Below are positions 16,503 to 25,065 of a stretch of 29,425 nt of DNA, piece after piece (position 1 is the stretch's first letter; every line of letters starts with the position of its first letter). Origin of the DNA: Hyphomicrobium sp. (GTDB lineage Bacteria; Pseudomonadota; Alphaproteobacteria; Rhizobiales; Hyphomicrobiaceae); NCBI GenBank assembly GCA_030609245.1, contig JAUWCP010000003.1, forward strand, positions 1 through 29,425. Reading direction: 5' to 3'. The translations under genes were made by a program, and so were the position numbers. The notes beneath the pieces were generated by a model. That model was not told the origin of the DNA and did not search any database. It was given only the letters and a program-made list of their open reading frames with translations.

Positions 16503-16545
16503 GCGCCGCGCCGGGAAGGCAAACGCGTGTACGCTGAAACAATTC

Positions 16546-17649
16546 ATGAATAGTGCCCACGAAAATCGCGCTGAAGGTAGCCTTGTGCTCGGGCTGGAGA
16601 CGAGCTGCGACGAGACGGCCGCCGCCGTCGTTGTACGCGGGCGCGATGGCCAGGGCCGTATCCTCTCCAATGTTGTGCGTTCGCAATGGGAACGCCACCG
16701 CCCCTATGGTGGTGTGGTGCCGGAAATAGCCGCGCGCGCGCACGTAGAATGCCTCGATCTCTTGACGGCTGAGGCCATGCGCGAGGCGGGAGTGGGCTTT
16801 TCCGATCTAGATGCCGTTGCGGCGACCGCCGGACCGGGTCTGATCGGCGGTCTCATCGTTGGTCTTGTCACGGCAAAGGCGATCGCGCTTGCCCATCGCC
16901 TGCCCTTCGTCGCGGTTCATCACCTCGAGGCACATGCGCTTACTGTCGGGCTCACCGAGGAGCTCCGACCACCGTATCTTCTATTGCTGGTCTCAGGCGG
17001 TCACACGCAGCTCTTGATCGTGCGCGGCGTTGGGCACTACGAGCGCCTCGGCACCACCATTGACGATGCGCTGGGCGAAGCCTTTGACAAGACCGCCAAG
17101 CTGCTTGGCCTCGGCTTTCCCGGTGGACCTGCTGTCGAGCAGGCGGCGCGCACCGGCAACGGCGCACGATTCAAACTCCCCCGCCCCATGGTTGGCCGCG
17201 CCGAGCCGCACTTCTCCTTTGCCGGTCTCAAGACAGCGGTGCGCCGAACGGCTGAAATGCTGGCACCGCTCAAAGATCAGGATATTGCCGACATCTCCGC
17301 CGCATTCGAAAACGCGGTCGCCGCGTCCGTTTCGGATCGGTGCGCGCGGGCCATGGACTTAGCGATTGAGCGCTTGGGGCAAGACGCTCCCCGCCATCTC
17401 GTCGTCGCTGGCGGCGTCGCGGCCAACGAACGCTTGCGCGCCATCTTGAGCGATCTTGCATCCAGCCGGGGCTTTGCATTCCACGTACCGCCGGTATCAC
17501 TTTGCGGCGACAACGCTGCAATGGTCGCTTGGGCCGGTGCGGAGCGCTTAGCTCTGGGGCAAACCGACTCGCTGAGTGCGCCCGTACGCCCTCGCTGGCC
17601 CTTGGACGCGGAAGCCCCACCCGCCATAGGCGCGGGGGTGAAGGCATGA
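16546..17649 (+). CDS. tsaD: tRNA N6-adenosine threonylcarbamoyltransferase, catalytic subunit TsaD
   Basis: The 367-residue Kae1/TsaD ATPase-fold protein transfers threonylcarbamoyl to A37 of ANN-decoding tRNAs, giving t6A, together with TsaB and TsaE. The N-terminal LGLETSCDETAAAVV and PE(I)AARAH blocks are typical. The metal-binding His126 and His130 sit in VHHLEAHA, and LVSGGHTQLL, DALGEAFDK and VVAGGVAANERLR follow. It heads a plus-strand run with gpsA 49 nt downstream. The ATG at 16546 lacks a strong ribosome site; a GTG 13 codons later, just before LGLETS, is the alternative. A tRNA-Thr, a class of substrate for this enzyme, happens to lie about 5 kb away, probably by chance. Confidence 0.96.
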   Translation: MNSAHENRAEGSLVLGLETSCDETAAAVVVRGRDGQGRILSNVVRSQWERHRPYGGVVPEIAARAHVECLDLLTAEAMREAGVGFSDLDAVAATAGPGLIGGLIVGLVTAKAIALAHRLPFVAVHHLEAHALTVGLTEELRPPYLLLLVSGGHTQLLIVRGVGHYERLGTTIDDALGEAFDKTAKLLGLGFPGGPAVEQAARTGNGARFKLPRPMVGRAEPHFSFAGLKTAVRRTAEMLAPLKDQDIADISAAFENAVAASVSDRCARAMDLAIERLGQDAPRHLVVAGGVAANERLRAILSDLASSRGFAFHVPPVSLCGDNAAMVAWAGAERLALGQTDSLSAPVRPRWPLDAEAPPAIGAGVKA

Positions 17650-17698
17650 GGGCCAGCGTGCTAGACAATGCTTTTGCGATTGCAAACGGGGAAAGTTC

Positions 17699-18694
17699 GT
17701 GAAGATCGATAGCGTCGGAATCATTGGCGGCGGAGCCTGGGGCACCGGGCTCGCCCAGGCGCTGCGGCGTGCAGGTCGTGACGTGCTCTTATGGGCGCGC
17801 GAGCCCGCAGTTGCCGAAGAGATCAACACCAAGCATTCCAATAGTGCGTTCCTCCCTGGAGTGGCGCTCAATCCCGTCATTCGTGCAACCACTACGCTGA
17901 CCGATCTTGCAGCCCGCGACGTCGTGCTCATGGTCGCACCGGCACAGCACGTGCGCGCCGTTTCCGAAGGCCTCAAATCTCATCTGCGTTCAGGCCAGCC
18001 CATTGTCTTGTGCGCAAAGGGTATCGAACAGAGAAGCGGCAGACTGATGGGCGAGGTCCTTGCAGAGGTTTTGCCCGAGACGACGCAAGCCGTTCTGTCA
18101 GGCCCGAGCTTTGCGGCCGAGGTCGCGCGCGGCCTCCCCGCGGCGCTCACTATCGCATGTGCCGATGAAAAACTCGGCCGCTTGCTTGCTGAGCGGCTGA
18201 GCAACCCCCAGTTCCGGCTCTACTGGACGAGCGATCTTGTGGGCGTTGAGCTTGGCGGTTCGCTCAAAAACGTGCTGGCGATCGCCGCCGGCATCGTAGA
18301 TGGCCAGGGTCTCGGCGCCAACGCGCACGCCGCACTCGTCACGCGAGGATTCGCCGAGCTGCGCCGCTTCGGGGAAGCTTTGGGCGCGCGTCCTGAAACG
18401 CTGATTGGGCTTTCGGGCTTCGGTGACCTTATCTTGACGTGCGCAAGTACGCAGTCACGCAACATGTCGCTCGGGCGCGCATTGGGCCAAGGCCAAAGCC
18501 TCGATGACGTGCTGGGCAGCCGAACGGCCGTGACGGAAGGCGTCTATACCGCTTCTGCCGTGCAGCGCATCGCTACAGAGAAGGGCATCGACATGCCTAT
18601 CTGCTCAGCTGTGAGCGACATCTTGGATGGCCGCGTGAGCGTATCCGACGCCATTGCGCGCCTGATGCAACGCCCGCTCAAAGCAGAGGACTAA
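17699..18694 (+). CDS. gpsA: glycerol-3-phosphate dehydrogenase [NAD(P)+]
   Basis: The 331-residue cytoplasmic enzyme reduces dihydroxyacetone phosphate to sn-glycerol 3-phosphate for phospholipid synthesis. The dinucleotide motif GGGAWG is at 10-15. LCAKGIE places Lys108, SGPSFA follows, and the catalytic Lys190 lies in ELGGSLKNVLAIAAG; GFGDLILTC is also diagnostic. The start is GTG at 17699. The stop is 3 nt from the next gene, so it is co-transcribed with the EVE-domain gene and probably with tsaD. Confidence 0.95.
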   Translation: MKIDSVGIIGGGAWGTGLAQALRRAGRDVLLWAREPAVAEEINTKHSNSAFLPGVALNPVIRATTTLTDLAARDVVLMVAPAQHVRAVSEGLKSHLRSGQPIVLCAKGIEQRSGRLMGEVLAEVLPETTQAVLSGPSFAAEVARGLPAALTIACADEKLGRLLAERLSNPQFRLYWTSDLVGVELGGSLKNVLAIAAGIVDGQGLGANAHAALVTRGFAELRRFGEALGARPETLIGLSGFGDLILTCASTQSRNMSLGRALGQGQSLDDVLGSRTAVTEGVYTASAVQRIATEKGIDMPICSAVSDILDGRVSVSDAIARLMQRPLKAED

Positions 18695-18697
18695 CCC

Positions 18698-19135
18698 ATG
18701 CCGGCCTACTGGCTTTTCAAGTCGGAACCCGACGTGTTCTCCTGGGAGATGCTGAAAGCGCGCGGACGTGCAGGCGAGCCGTGGGACGGTGTGCGCAATT
18801 ACCAGGCCCGCAACAACATGCGCGCTATGAAGCTCGGTGAGCTTGGCTTTTTCTATCACTCGAACGACGGCAAGGAGATCGTGGGCGTCATGGAAGTCTC
18901 AGCACTTGCGCACCCCGATCCCAAAGACGACAGCGGCACCTGGGAGTGTGTCGACGTTCGCGCTGTCGCCGATATGCCAATCCCAGTGCCGCTTTCTGCC
19001 GTCAAGGAGTACGCCAAGCTTGCCAAGATGGCGCTCGTTGCCAACGCGCGGCTCTCCGTGCAGCCGGTGACGCCAACAGAATGGAAAGAGGTTTGCCGCA
19101 TGGGCGGCCTCGACTTGAAGAAACTCAAAGGATGA
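18698..19135 (+). CDS. EVE-domain protein
   Basis: The 145-residue protein is a single EVE domain, a PUA-like fold that recognises modified bases in RNA or DNA. It opens with YWLFKSEPDVFSWE and continues with WDGVRNYQARNNMR, FFYHSN and a GTWECVDV segment, all family hallmarks shared with human THYN1. The natural ligand of these stand-alone bacterial forms is not established. It is 3 nt after gpsA, and its stop overlaps the methyltransferase ATG as ATGA. There is no nearby restriction gene to suggest a defence role. Confidence 0.9.
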   Translation: MPAYWLFKSEPDVFSWEMLKARGRAGEPWDGVRNYQARNNMRAMKLGELGFFYHSNDGKEIVGVMEVSALAHPDPKDDSGTWECVDVRAVADMPIPVPLSAVKEYAKLAKMALVANARLSVQPVTPTEWKEVCRMGGLDLKKLKG

Positions 19136-19827
19136 AGCCGCTACATCCTGCGTCGCCCCTGCCTGCCGGCACTGCCTCGGCTGAAGCCTTCATTCGCGCC
19201 AACACTACACTACTCAGCCCCCCGCTCGTCCCCGAGGTTCAGCTACACCTCGCAGAGGAATCGCTGCCCATCTGGGAGAAGACGGAAGAAGAGCTGGGCG
19301 AAATGAACGTACCGCCGCCCTATTGGGCGTTTGCTTGGGCTGGCGGTCAGGCGCTCGCGCGCTATCTTCTCGACAATCCCCAGATCGTTAGGGGCAAGCG
19401 CGCGCTCGATCTCGGTTCGGGCTCTGGGCTTGCGGGCATCGCAGCCATGAAGGCCGGTGCGGCCTCAGTTCTCGCTGCTGACATTGATACGATGGCCCTT
19501 GCCGCGACCGGCCTCAACGCCGCCGCCAATGCCTTGGCCATCGAAATGATGGCCGGTGATCTTCTTGCCGCCGATCCCCCCGGCACTTTCGATGTGATCC
19601 TTGTCGGCGATCTGTTCTACGAGCGCGAGCTTGCCAGCCGCGTGCTGACGTTCATCGAGGCTGCCTCCCGCCACGGTGGCCTCATCCTCATCGGCGATCC
19701 GCAGCGAAACTATTTTCCGAAGGGCCGCTTCGAAGCAGCAGCTGAGTATCACGTCCCTGTCACACGCGAATTAGAAGACGCTGAAATAAGAAGAACAACC
19801 GTCTGGCGCGTTTCTAAAATGCGCTGA
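19132..19827 (+). CDS. class I SAM-dependent methyltransferase, ETF-beta lysine methyltransferase-like
   Basis: The 231-residue protein is a seven-beta-strand methyltransferase of the PrmA/METTL20 type. SAM motif I is LDLGSGSGL (92-100), motif II ends in AADID, and the post-II motif GDLFYE is at 159-164. The N-terminal FIRANTTLLSPPLVPE and PPYWAFAWAGGQAL segments are typical of the ETFBKMT group, whose Agrobacterium member methylates lysines of the electron-transfer flavoprotein beta subunit. Substrate assignment is by family resemblance; a ribosomal-protein target is the alternative. I chose the ATG at 19132, overlapping the EVE-gene stop. The frame stays open further upstream inside the EVE gene, but that reading is an artefact. 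Confidence 0.82.
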   Translation: MKPLHPASPLPAGTASAEAFIRANTTLLSPPLVPEVQLHLAEESLPIWEKTEEELGEMNVPPPYWAFAWAGGQALARYLLDNPQIVRGKRALDLGSGSGLAGIAAMKAGAASVLAADIDTMALAATGLNAAANALAIEMMAGDLLAADPPGTFDVILVGDLFYERELASRVLTFIEAASRHGGLILIGDPQRNYFPKGRFEAAAEYHVPVTRELEDAEIRRTTVWRVSKMR

Positions 19828-19906
19828 CTCATGGCGCGCCGGACGTAAAGCAGCGCTTCTGCTAGGCTAAGCGGACCAAAAAGAAGTTCAGCGGGAGAGA
19901 AACGTC

Positions 19907-20326
19907 ATGGATTTTGCGGGACTGAGCAATTTCGCCATCGTCGTTGCGGCCGTCGTCAGTTTTTTGTTTGGCTGGCTCTGGTACGGTGTTCTTTTCCCCA
20001 AGGCCTGGGTCGAGGCCGTTGGTAAGACGGAGGAGGAACTCCGGGCGCAAGGCAACTCACCTACTCCGTTTATTATCGCGTTTGTCGCTCAGCTCATCAT
20101 GGCCTGGGTGCTGGCAGGCGTCATCGGCCACTTGGGTCCTGAAGAGGTCACCTTCCGCAACGGGGTCATCTCGGCCGCCTTCATCTGGCTCGGCTTTGTC
20201 ATCACGGCCTTAGCCGTCAATCATGCCTTCCAGGGCTCCAAGCGCGCACTGACGCTAATTGACGGAGGTCATTGGCTGGGTGTGCTGTTGTTGCAAGGTG
20301 CCGTTATTGGCCTAGTAGGCGTCTGA
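19907..20326 (+). CDS. DUF1761-family small integral membrane protein
   Basis: This 139-residue protein has four predicted membrane helices, at about 8-32, 52-74, 84-106 and 118-138. The early GWLWYGVLFPKAW motif and the acidic-polar segment after it are typical of DUF1761, a family with no assigned function. GGGAG lies upstream of the ATG with good spacing. It stands alone between the tsaD run, 79 nt upstream, and acs, 108 nt downstream. I cannot propose a role. Confidence 0.8.
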   Translation: MDFAGLSNFAIVVAAVVSFLFGWLWYGVLFPKAWVEAVGKTEEELRAQGNSPTPFIIAFVAQLIMAWVLAGVIGHLGPEEVTFRNGVISAAFIWLGFVITALAVNHAFQGSKRALTLIDGGHWLGVLLLQGAVIGLVGV

Positions 20327-20434
20327 CCGTCAGGGATTACAACTTGTCGCATTAGACCAAGGGCGCGTTTACGAACGCTTGTGCAGCTAGACATAGTTGC
20401 CCCAACAAAGGACGCCGAGGGAGGAAGTTTAGCG

Positions 20435-22378
20435 ATGTCCAATAAGGTTTACCCCGTGTCGCCCGAGTGGGCATCTCGCGCATGGATCGACGACAAAGCT
20501 TATCGCAGCCTCTATGAGCGCTCGATCAAAGACCCGGTTGAGTTTTGGGGCGAAATGGGCCGGCGTATCGATTGGATCAAACCCTACACCCAGGTGAAGA
20601 ACACGTCGTTTGGACCAAGTCCGGACGTCTCAATCAAATGGTTCGAGGACGGAACGCTCAACGTTTCCGCCAATTGTCTCGATCGCCACCTGAAGACGCG
20701 CGGCGATCAAATAGCCATCATCTGGGAGGGGGACGATCCGACCCAGGACAAGAAGATCACCTATAAGCAACTCCACGCTCGCGTCTGCAAATTCGCCAAC
20801 GTCTTAAAGGCGCTCGGGGTCGAGAAGGGAGACCGCGTCACCATTTACCTGCCCATGATTCCCGAAGCGACCTACGCCATGCTCGCGTGCGCGCGCGTCG
20901 GCGCCGTGCATTCTGTCGTGTTTGGCGGGTTCTCTCCTGAGAGCCTTGCCGGCCGCATCGTTGACGCCGATTCCAAGCTTACCATCACGGCTGATGAAGG
21001 TTTGCGCGGCGGCAAGACGATCCCTCTGAAAAAGAACACCGATGAGGCACTGAAAAAGGCGGGCAAGGAAGGAGAGAAGGTGCTCGTGGTGCGCCGGACC
21101 GGAAATTCCGTTCCTTGGGTGGAGGGTCGCGACCATTGGCTCCACAATGAGCTTCTCAACGTCTCAAGCGATTGCCCGCCGGTGGAGATGAACGCTGAGG
21201 ATCCACTTTTCATCCTCTATACGTCGGGTTCGACCGGAAAACCCAAAGGCGTGCTGCACACATCTGGTGGCTATCTCGTCTTCGCTTCGATGACGCATCA
21301 GTACGTGTTCGATTACCACGATGGGGACATTTACTGGTGCACCGCAGATGTCGGTTGGGTCACAGGCCACAGCTATATCGTCTATGGTCCGCTTGCTAAC
21401 GGCGCAACGACTCTCATGTTCGAGGGTGTTCCCAATTATCCAACATTGTCGCGCTTCTGGCACGTCGTCGACAAATGGCGCGTCAACACCATCTATACCG
21501 CGCCGACAGCGATCCGCGCGCTTATGGGCGCCGGCGATGACTTTGTGAAACGCACTGATCGCTCATCGCTGCGACTGCTCGGCACCGTGGGCGAGCCAAT
21601 CAATCCAGAAGCTTGGGAATGGTACCGCGACGTGGTTGGCGAGGGGCGTTGCCCCATAGTCGACACTTGGTGGCAGACGTAAACGGGCGGCATCCTTATC
21701 ACGCCACTCCCCGGCGCAACGACGTTGAAGCCGGGCTCGGCCACGCAACCCTTCTTCGGTGTTCAGCCGGCCATCGTGGACGACAAGGGCACGATTTTGG
21801 AAGGCGCAGCGACCGGCAACCTCGTCATTCTCGATAGCTGGCCCGGTCAGGCGCGCTCCTTGTTTGGTGATCACGATCGCTTCGTGCAGACCTATTTCTC
21901 CACCTATCCCGGCATGTACTTTGCGGGTGATGGGTGCCGCCGCGATGAAGACGGTGACTACTGGATCACTGGCCGCGTCGACGACGTCATCAACGTCTCC
22001 GGGCACCGGCTCGGCACTGCGGAAATTGAGGCCGCGCTCGACGCCCATCACAAGGTCGCCGAAACTGCCGTTGTAGGCTATCCGCACGACATCAAAGGCC
22101 AGGGCATTTACTGCTACGTGACTCTGAAGGCGGGAGAGACGTGGAGCGACGAGATCAAAAAGGAGCTTGTGGCGCACGTCCGGAAAAAGATCGGCCCCAT
22201 CGCTTCGCCCGATATCATTCAATATGCGCCGGGCCTTCCCAAGACGCGCTCGGGTAAGATCATGCGCCGCATCTTGCGCAAAATTGCGGAGAACGATTTC
22301 TCTAATCTGGGCGACACATCGACCCTCGCAGACCCTTCAGTGGTCGACGACCTCGTCGAAAACCGCAAGTCCAGCTAA
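20435..22378 (+). pseudogene. acs: acetyl-CoA synthetase interrupted by one in-frame stop codon
   Basis: The reading frame is full length (648 codons including the final stop) for AMP-forming acetyl-CoA synthetase, which makes acetyl-CoA from acetate, ATP and CoA. Its landmarks are intact: YTSGSTGKPKG, the DVGWVTGHSYIVYGPL block, and PKTRSGKIMRR with catalytic Lys near 608. At 21680-21682, codon 416, a TAA replaces the glutamate of the invariant WWQTETGG motif. GAA to TAA needs one base change, and homology resumes at the next codon with no frame shift. The 415-residue product would lack the rest of the active site and the C-terminal lid. ATG 20435 has GGGAGG upstream; a GTG at 20381 in the same frame is less likely. 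A sequencing error is possible. Confidence 0.88.
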
Positions 22379-22417
22379 ACGATCCCAATAGAAGATGATT
22401 GCTGCGCCGATCTCACT

Positions 22418-22456
22418 CGCACGTGTCAAGCTTGCGTGCGGTAGAAAGTTATTTTT
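22418..22456 (+). terminator. possible terminator between acs and the convergent peptidase gene
   Basis: CGCACG (22418-22423) can pair with CGTGCG (22435-22440) around an 11-nt loop; a run of six T follows about 11 nt later (22452-22457), at the end of the convergent gene. The gap between stem and T-run is longer than in a good intrinsic terminator, and the T-run also encodes lysines of the opposite gene, so this is tentative. Confidence 0.3.
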
Positions 22457-23216
22457 TGCGCGGCTTAGGCGGGCAGATAAAAATGGGGCTCTCGTAGCGA
22501 AACGGCCGGGTTGTGATCCCCGCGGTTGGCCGGCCAAGGAACGAAGTGTTATCGATGCTCCACCAGCTTCCCGTTGCGATCCCGACATGGCGATAGAGGA
22601 CCCCCCCGCTCGATTTTTTGCCGGCGTCCTTGCCGCGACCGATACGGGAGCGTCCGCCAACTTCGAGCGAATTCCAGGCCACGATGCAGCCCTCTTCCTG
22701 GCTTGCCGATGGCCGCCAGCCATGTTTGTAGGCCATATCGTAGATGGCCTTGGCGCTAGCGGTTCTCTTCGCCCACTTGCAGCCCGCCTTCTTGAGGATG
22801 GCATGGGCGACGAGAGCACACGAATTGTATCCGGGCATATCGCCGACGCGCGTTGCCGATGTATGCGTCTTGACGCCATAGAGGAGGCCACTCTTTTCTT
22901 CGTCGAAAACCTCTGGTGCTTTCTCGGCGTAGTGGACGATGGCCTCTGGAGAGCAGTTGGCTTGCGGCCGCAGGTCCAACGCGCCTGTGTCGACAGCGCC
23001 GAGCGCGAACTTCGACTTGGGGCGGTTCCACTGCCCATCGTGTCCTGCCGAAACGAACTCGCCCTTGTAGTTGGGCAATGGCGACAGGTCGGCCTCGTGG
23101 GACGAGAACGGTATGAGCCGCTGCGGCACAAAGCCGAGCCAAAGTGCTCCCGTTACGGCGAGAAGCAGGAGGACCAAAATGAGGATGCTTGAGAAGATCA
23201 GACGAGGACGGCGCAT
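22449..23216 (-). CDS. membrane-anchored papain-like (NlpC/P60 or CHAP-type) putative peptidase
   Basis: I cannot name the family. The 255-residue protein starts with a basic cluster and one hydrophobic helix (about 7-29), so it is probably anchored with its bulk in the periplasm. The C-terminal half has the order expected of a papain-fold cysteine peptidase: Cys133 at the start of a helix (NSCALVAHAILKKAG), His210 in a strand (YRHVGIATG) and a polar SIDNTS at about 220-225 that could give the third residue. Enzymes of this fold usually cut peptidoglycan peptides. The ATG at 23216 was preferred over one 19 codons earlier because the basic-hydrophobic segment begins there. Additional Cys residues (about 88, 146 and 187) might form disulfides. 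It is convergent to acs. Confidence 0.6.
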   Translation of the reverse strand: MRRPRLIFSSILILVLLLLAVTGALWLGFVPQRLIPFSSHEADLSPLPNYKGEFVSAGHDGQWNRPKSKFALGAVDTGALDLRPQANCSPEAIVHYAEKAPEVFDEEKSGLLYGVKTHTSATRVGDMPGYNSCALVAHAILKKAGCKWAKRTASAKAIYDMAYKHGWRPSASQEEGCIVAWNSLEVGGRSRIGRGKDAGKKSSGGVLYRHVGIATGSWWSIDNTSFLGRPTAGITTRPFRYESPIFICPPKPRKK

Positions 23217-23354
23217 TGCGTATTCCTGAGGACGATTGAACGGTGAGTATAACGTCCCGTCGTCCCTTGGCACGCAAGAGTGCCGCGAGCGCCCTCAAAT
23301 CCCGTTGATACGTGGCAACCCTGTCACCACCACGCGTCCATGGGCTGGCTTACG

Positions 23355-24641
23355 CTACTTCGAGAGCCTCAGCGCGTTGAGCTTCTGTGCAAATTTTGAG
23401 AGTGCAGCTTCTAGCTGCTTAGCGTCGCTCGCGTCAGCATAGTAATCTACGCCGGGGGTTGCACACTGCTCCAGCGTTTGCTTGGCCTGGCGCGGCGGAT
23501 CGCCAAAGGCGATGGAAAACACGCGCACATTCTTCTGCTTGATCTTCTTACAAAGCTCGGTCGCCTGGGCGGCGGAACTATCGTTGAAGAAGGCCGTATT
23601 AAAGACGCCGTCCGTCATCAGGATGACGGCTTTTATGAGCTTCGGTTCGTCGCCCTCCGTCAAGGAATAGGGATCGGGCTTGCTGTCGCCGCCCCAGAAA
23701 TCACCCCACTGCTCGGAGACGAGGTTCCATGCCCATTGCACGCCGAGGTGGCCACCGGTCGAGCCGCTCGCGTCATAGCCCTCCACGGTGCTGATCAGGA
23801 GGTCGCGGTCCTGAGTGAGCGGAATGACGGTTGCGTTAGGGCACGTGTAACTCTGGCTGCGCTGGGTTGTGTCGATATCCCGAGGTTGATCCTCGTGCAC
23901 CTTGAAGAAACCGCCGACACCGACAGGATCGTCGGTATATCGCGCGCCGCCCGTACGCTCGATCACGCAGTTGTCTTTCGAGCGGTTGTCGGTGGCACGA
24001 CCGGCAAACGCGTCGAGGTTGACGCCTGACGAGTATGGCGCAACCCCAATCCGCACTTTCCGTTCGCCCAAAACCTGCTCGGGCAACAGCTTGTCGGCGA
24101 AGGTTTTGAAGGCCTTCTTGAGCGCGTCGATTTTGCGTACACCATCCGAAGTATAGCCCCGCATTGAGCCGGTAACGTCGAGGGCCATGGCGACCTCGAT
24201 GTCCTTCTGGTCGAACACGGCAGTTCTTGAGATTGGCGCACTCAACGTCCTGAAGCCGCCAAGCCGGGTCAGCGTCGTTGGCACATTCACGTCTACGTCG
24301 ATCGTCACGGTGCCCGCGTCGCGATCGATGCGGATATCAGGCGTCGCATAGATGCCGAAGCTGCCACCGCCCGCCGCAATATTCTCTCGGATGTAGACTG
24401 CGGCTCGTTCCTCAACCTCGCCATCGCTAAGTTTGCCATCGAGCAAGGCGCGGCCGGCGGCGATCGTGGCCGCATCGACTGCGTCGCCTACGCGCGCGTT
24501 CATATGGAAGCTCCGCGCCGTATCCACGGCCATTCCTGCGGCGAACAAAATGAGGATCGACATCAGGGCGAATACGATGGCGACCGTGCCTTCTTCGTTC
24601 GAGCCGAAGCGGCGAATAAACGAATTTATTGTAGCTTGCAT
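23355..24641 (-). CDS. TadG-type pilus-assembly protein with vWA domain
   Basis: The 428-residue protein has a TadE/G-like N-terminus: NEEGTVAIVFAL then a hydrophobic helix (about 17-38), MAVDTAR and an AlaAsp-rich helix. A von Willebrand A domain follows, with the metal-site motif DVTGSM at 155-160 and a late LMTDGVFN strand. Such proteins sit in the inner membrane with the vWA domain outside, usually as part of Flp/Tad pilus systems. No other tad gene is in the window, so this is an orphan copy as far as can be seen. Several cysteines in the vWA insert (about 225-300) suggest disulfides. A GAGACGG ribosome site adjoins the ATG. Confidence 0.85.
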   Translation of the reverse strand: MQATINSFIRRFGSNEEGTVAIVFALMSILILFAAGMAVDTARSFHMNARVGDAVDAATIAAGRALLDGKLSDGEVEERAAVYIRENIAAGGGSFGIYATPDIRIDRDAGTVTIDVDVNVPTTLTRLGGFRTLSAPISRTAVFDQKDIEVAMALDVTGSMRGYTSDGVRKIDALKKAFKTFADKLLPEQVLGERKVRIGVAPYSSGVNLDAFAGRATDNRSKDNCVIERTGGARYTDDPVGVGGFFKVHEDQPRDIDTTQRSQSYTCPNATVIPLTQDRDLLISTVEGYDASGSTGGHLGVQWAWNLVSEQWGDFWGGDSKPDPYSLTEGDEPKLIKAVILMTDGVFNTAFFNDSSAAQATELCKKIKQKNVRVFSIAFGDPPRQAKQTLEQCATPGVDYYADASDAKQLEAALSKFAQKLNALRLSK

Positions 24642-24779
24642 TCCGTCTCACTTTGAAACAATGCGGAGAGACGCTGCAATTGCGGTGCCTGGTTCGCTCT
24701 CTGTTAACGCCGAGCCGAACCGGCAACGCGAGCATGGTTGATGCCAGGTTAATCGGCGTCGCGTGTTGCACCGGCCGCG

Positions 24780-24968
24780 TCAGAAGTCGGAAGCTATGCC
24801 GCCCTTTTCCCAATCGCCGTGTCGCGTCGGATCAGGGCCCTCGCGCCCGCCGATTTCGCGCTGGCGCGTCTTCACAGAGCGCTCAAGAGCGGCGCGGCGC
24901 GCATCGGCTTCCTTCAAGGCGCGTTCGGCGGCAGTTGATAGAACGGGTTGCTTTTGCGGATCTGCCAT
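24780..24968 (-). CDS. DUF1674 / SDHAF4-like succinate dehydrogenase assembly factor
   Basis: The 62-residue protein ends in GGREGPDPTRHGDWEKGGIASDF, in which the GP-PTR-GDWE--G--SDF spacing is the DUF1674 signature of SDHAF4. In mitochondria SDHAF4 binds flavinated SdhA and helps it join SdhB; a like role in bacteria is inferred. The N-terminal half is a charged helix. I took the ATG at 24968 because AAGGAG lies 7 nt upstream; the frame continues 31 codons further but into the htpX promoter region. It is divergent from htpX and encoded away from any sdh genes in this window. Confidence 0.85.
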   Translation of the reverse strand: MADPQKQPVLSTAAERALKEADARRAALERSVKTRQREIGGREGPDPTRHGDWEKGGIASDF

Positions 24969-24991
24969 GGCGCGGCTCCTTGTCGCCACTG

Positions 24992-25017
24992 GTTGCTGGC
25001 AACGCTTCTTCCCATAT
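24992..25017 (+). promoter_or_regulatory. possible heat-shock (sigma32-like) promoter of htpX
   Basis: CCCATAT at 25011-25017 matches the RpoH -10 pattern CCCATnT. A GTTG at 24992-24995, 15 nt before it, is one mismatch from the CTTG core of the -35 element. htpX belongs to the heat-shock regulon in several bacteria. The -35 match is weak and the same stretch can be read as a poor sigma70 site (TTGCTG-N16-TATAGC). Confidence 0.3.
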
Positions 25018-25065
25018 AGCATGATTGAAGTCGGGTCGCTGAGGAGGCTGAGGCGGGTCATGCCA

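Noticed and set aside
22395..23192. 265-codon plus-strand frame opposite the papain-like gene
   Set aside because: No recognisable motif or upstream ribosome site, whereas the minus strand has a membrane anchor and an ordered Cys/His pair.
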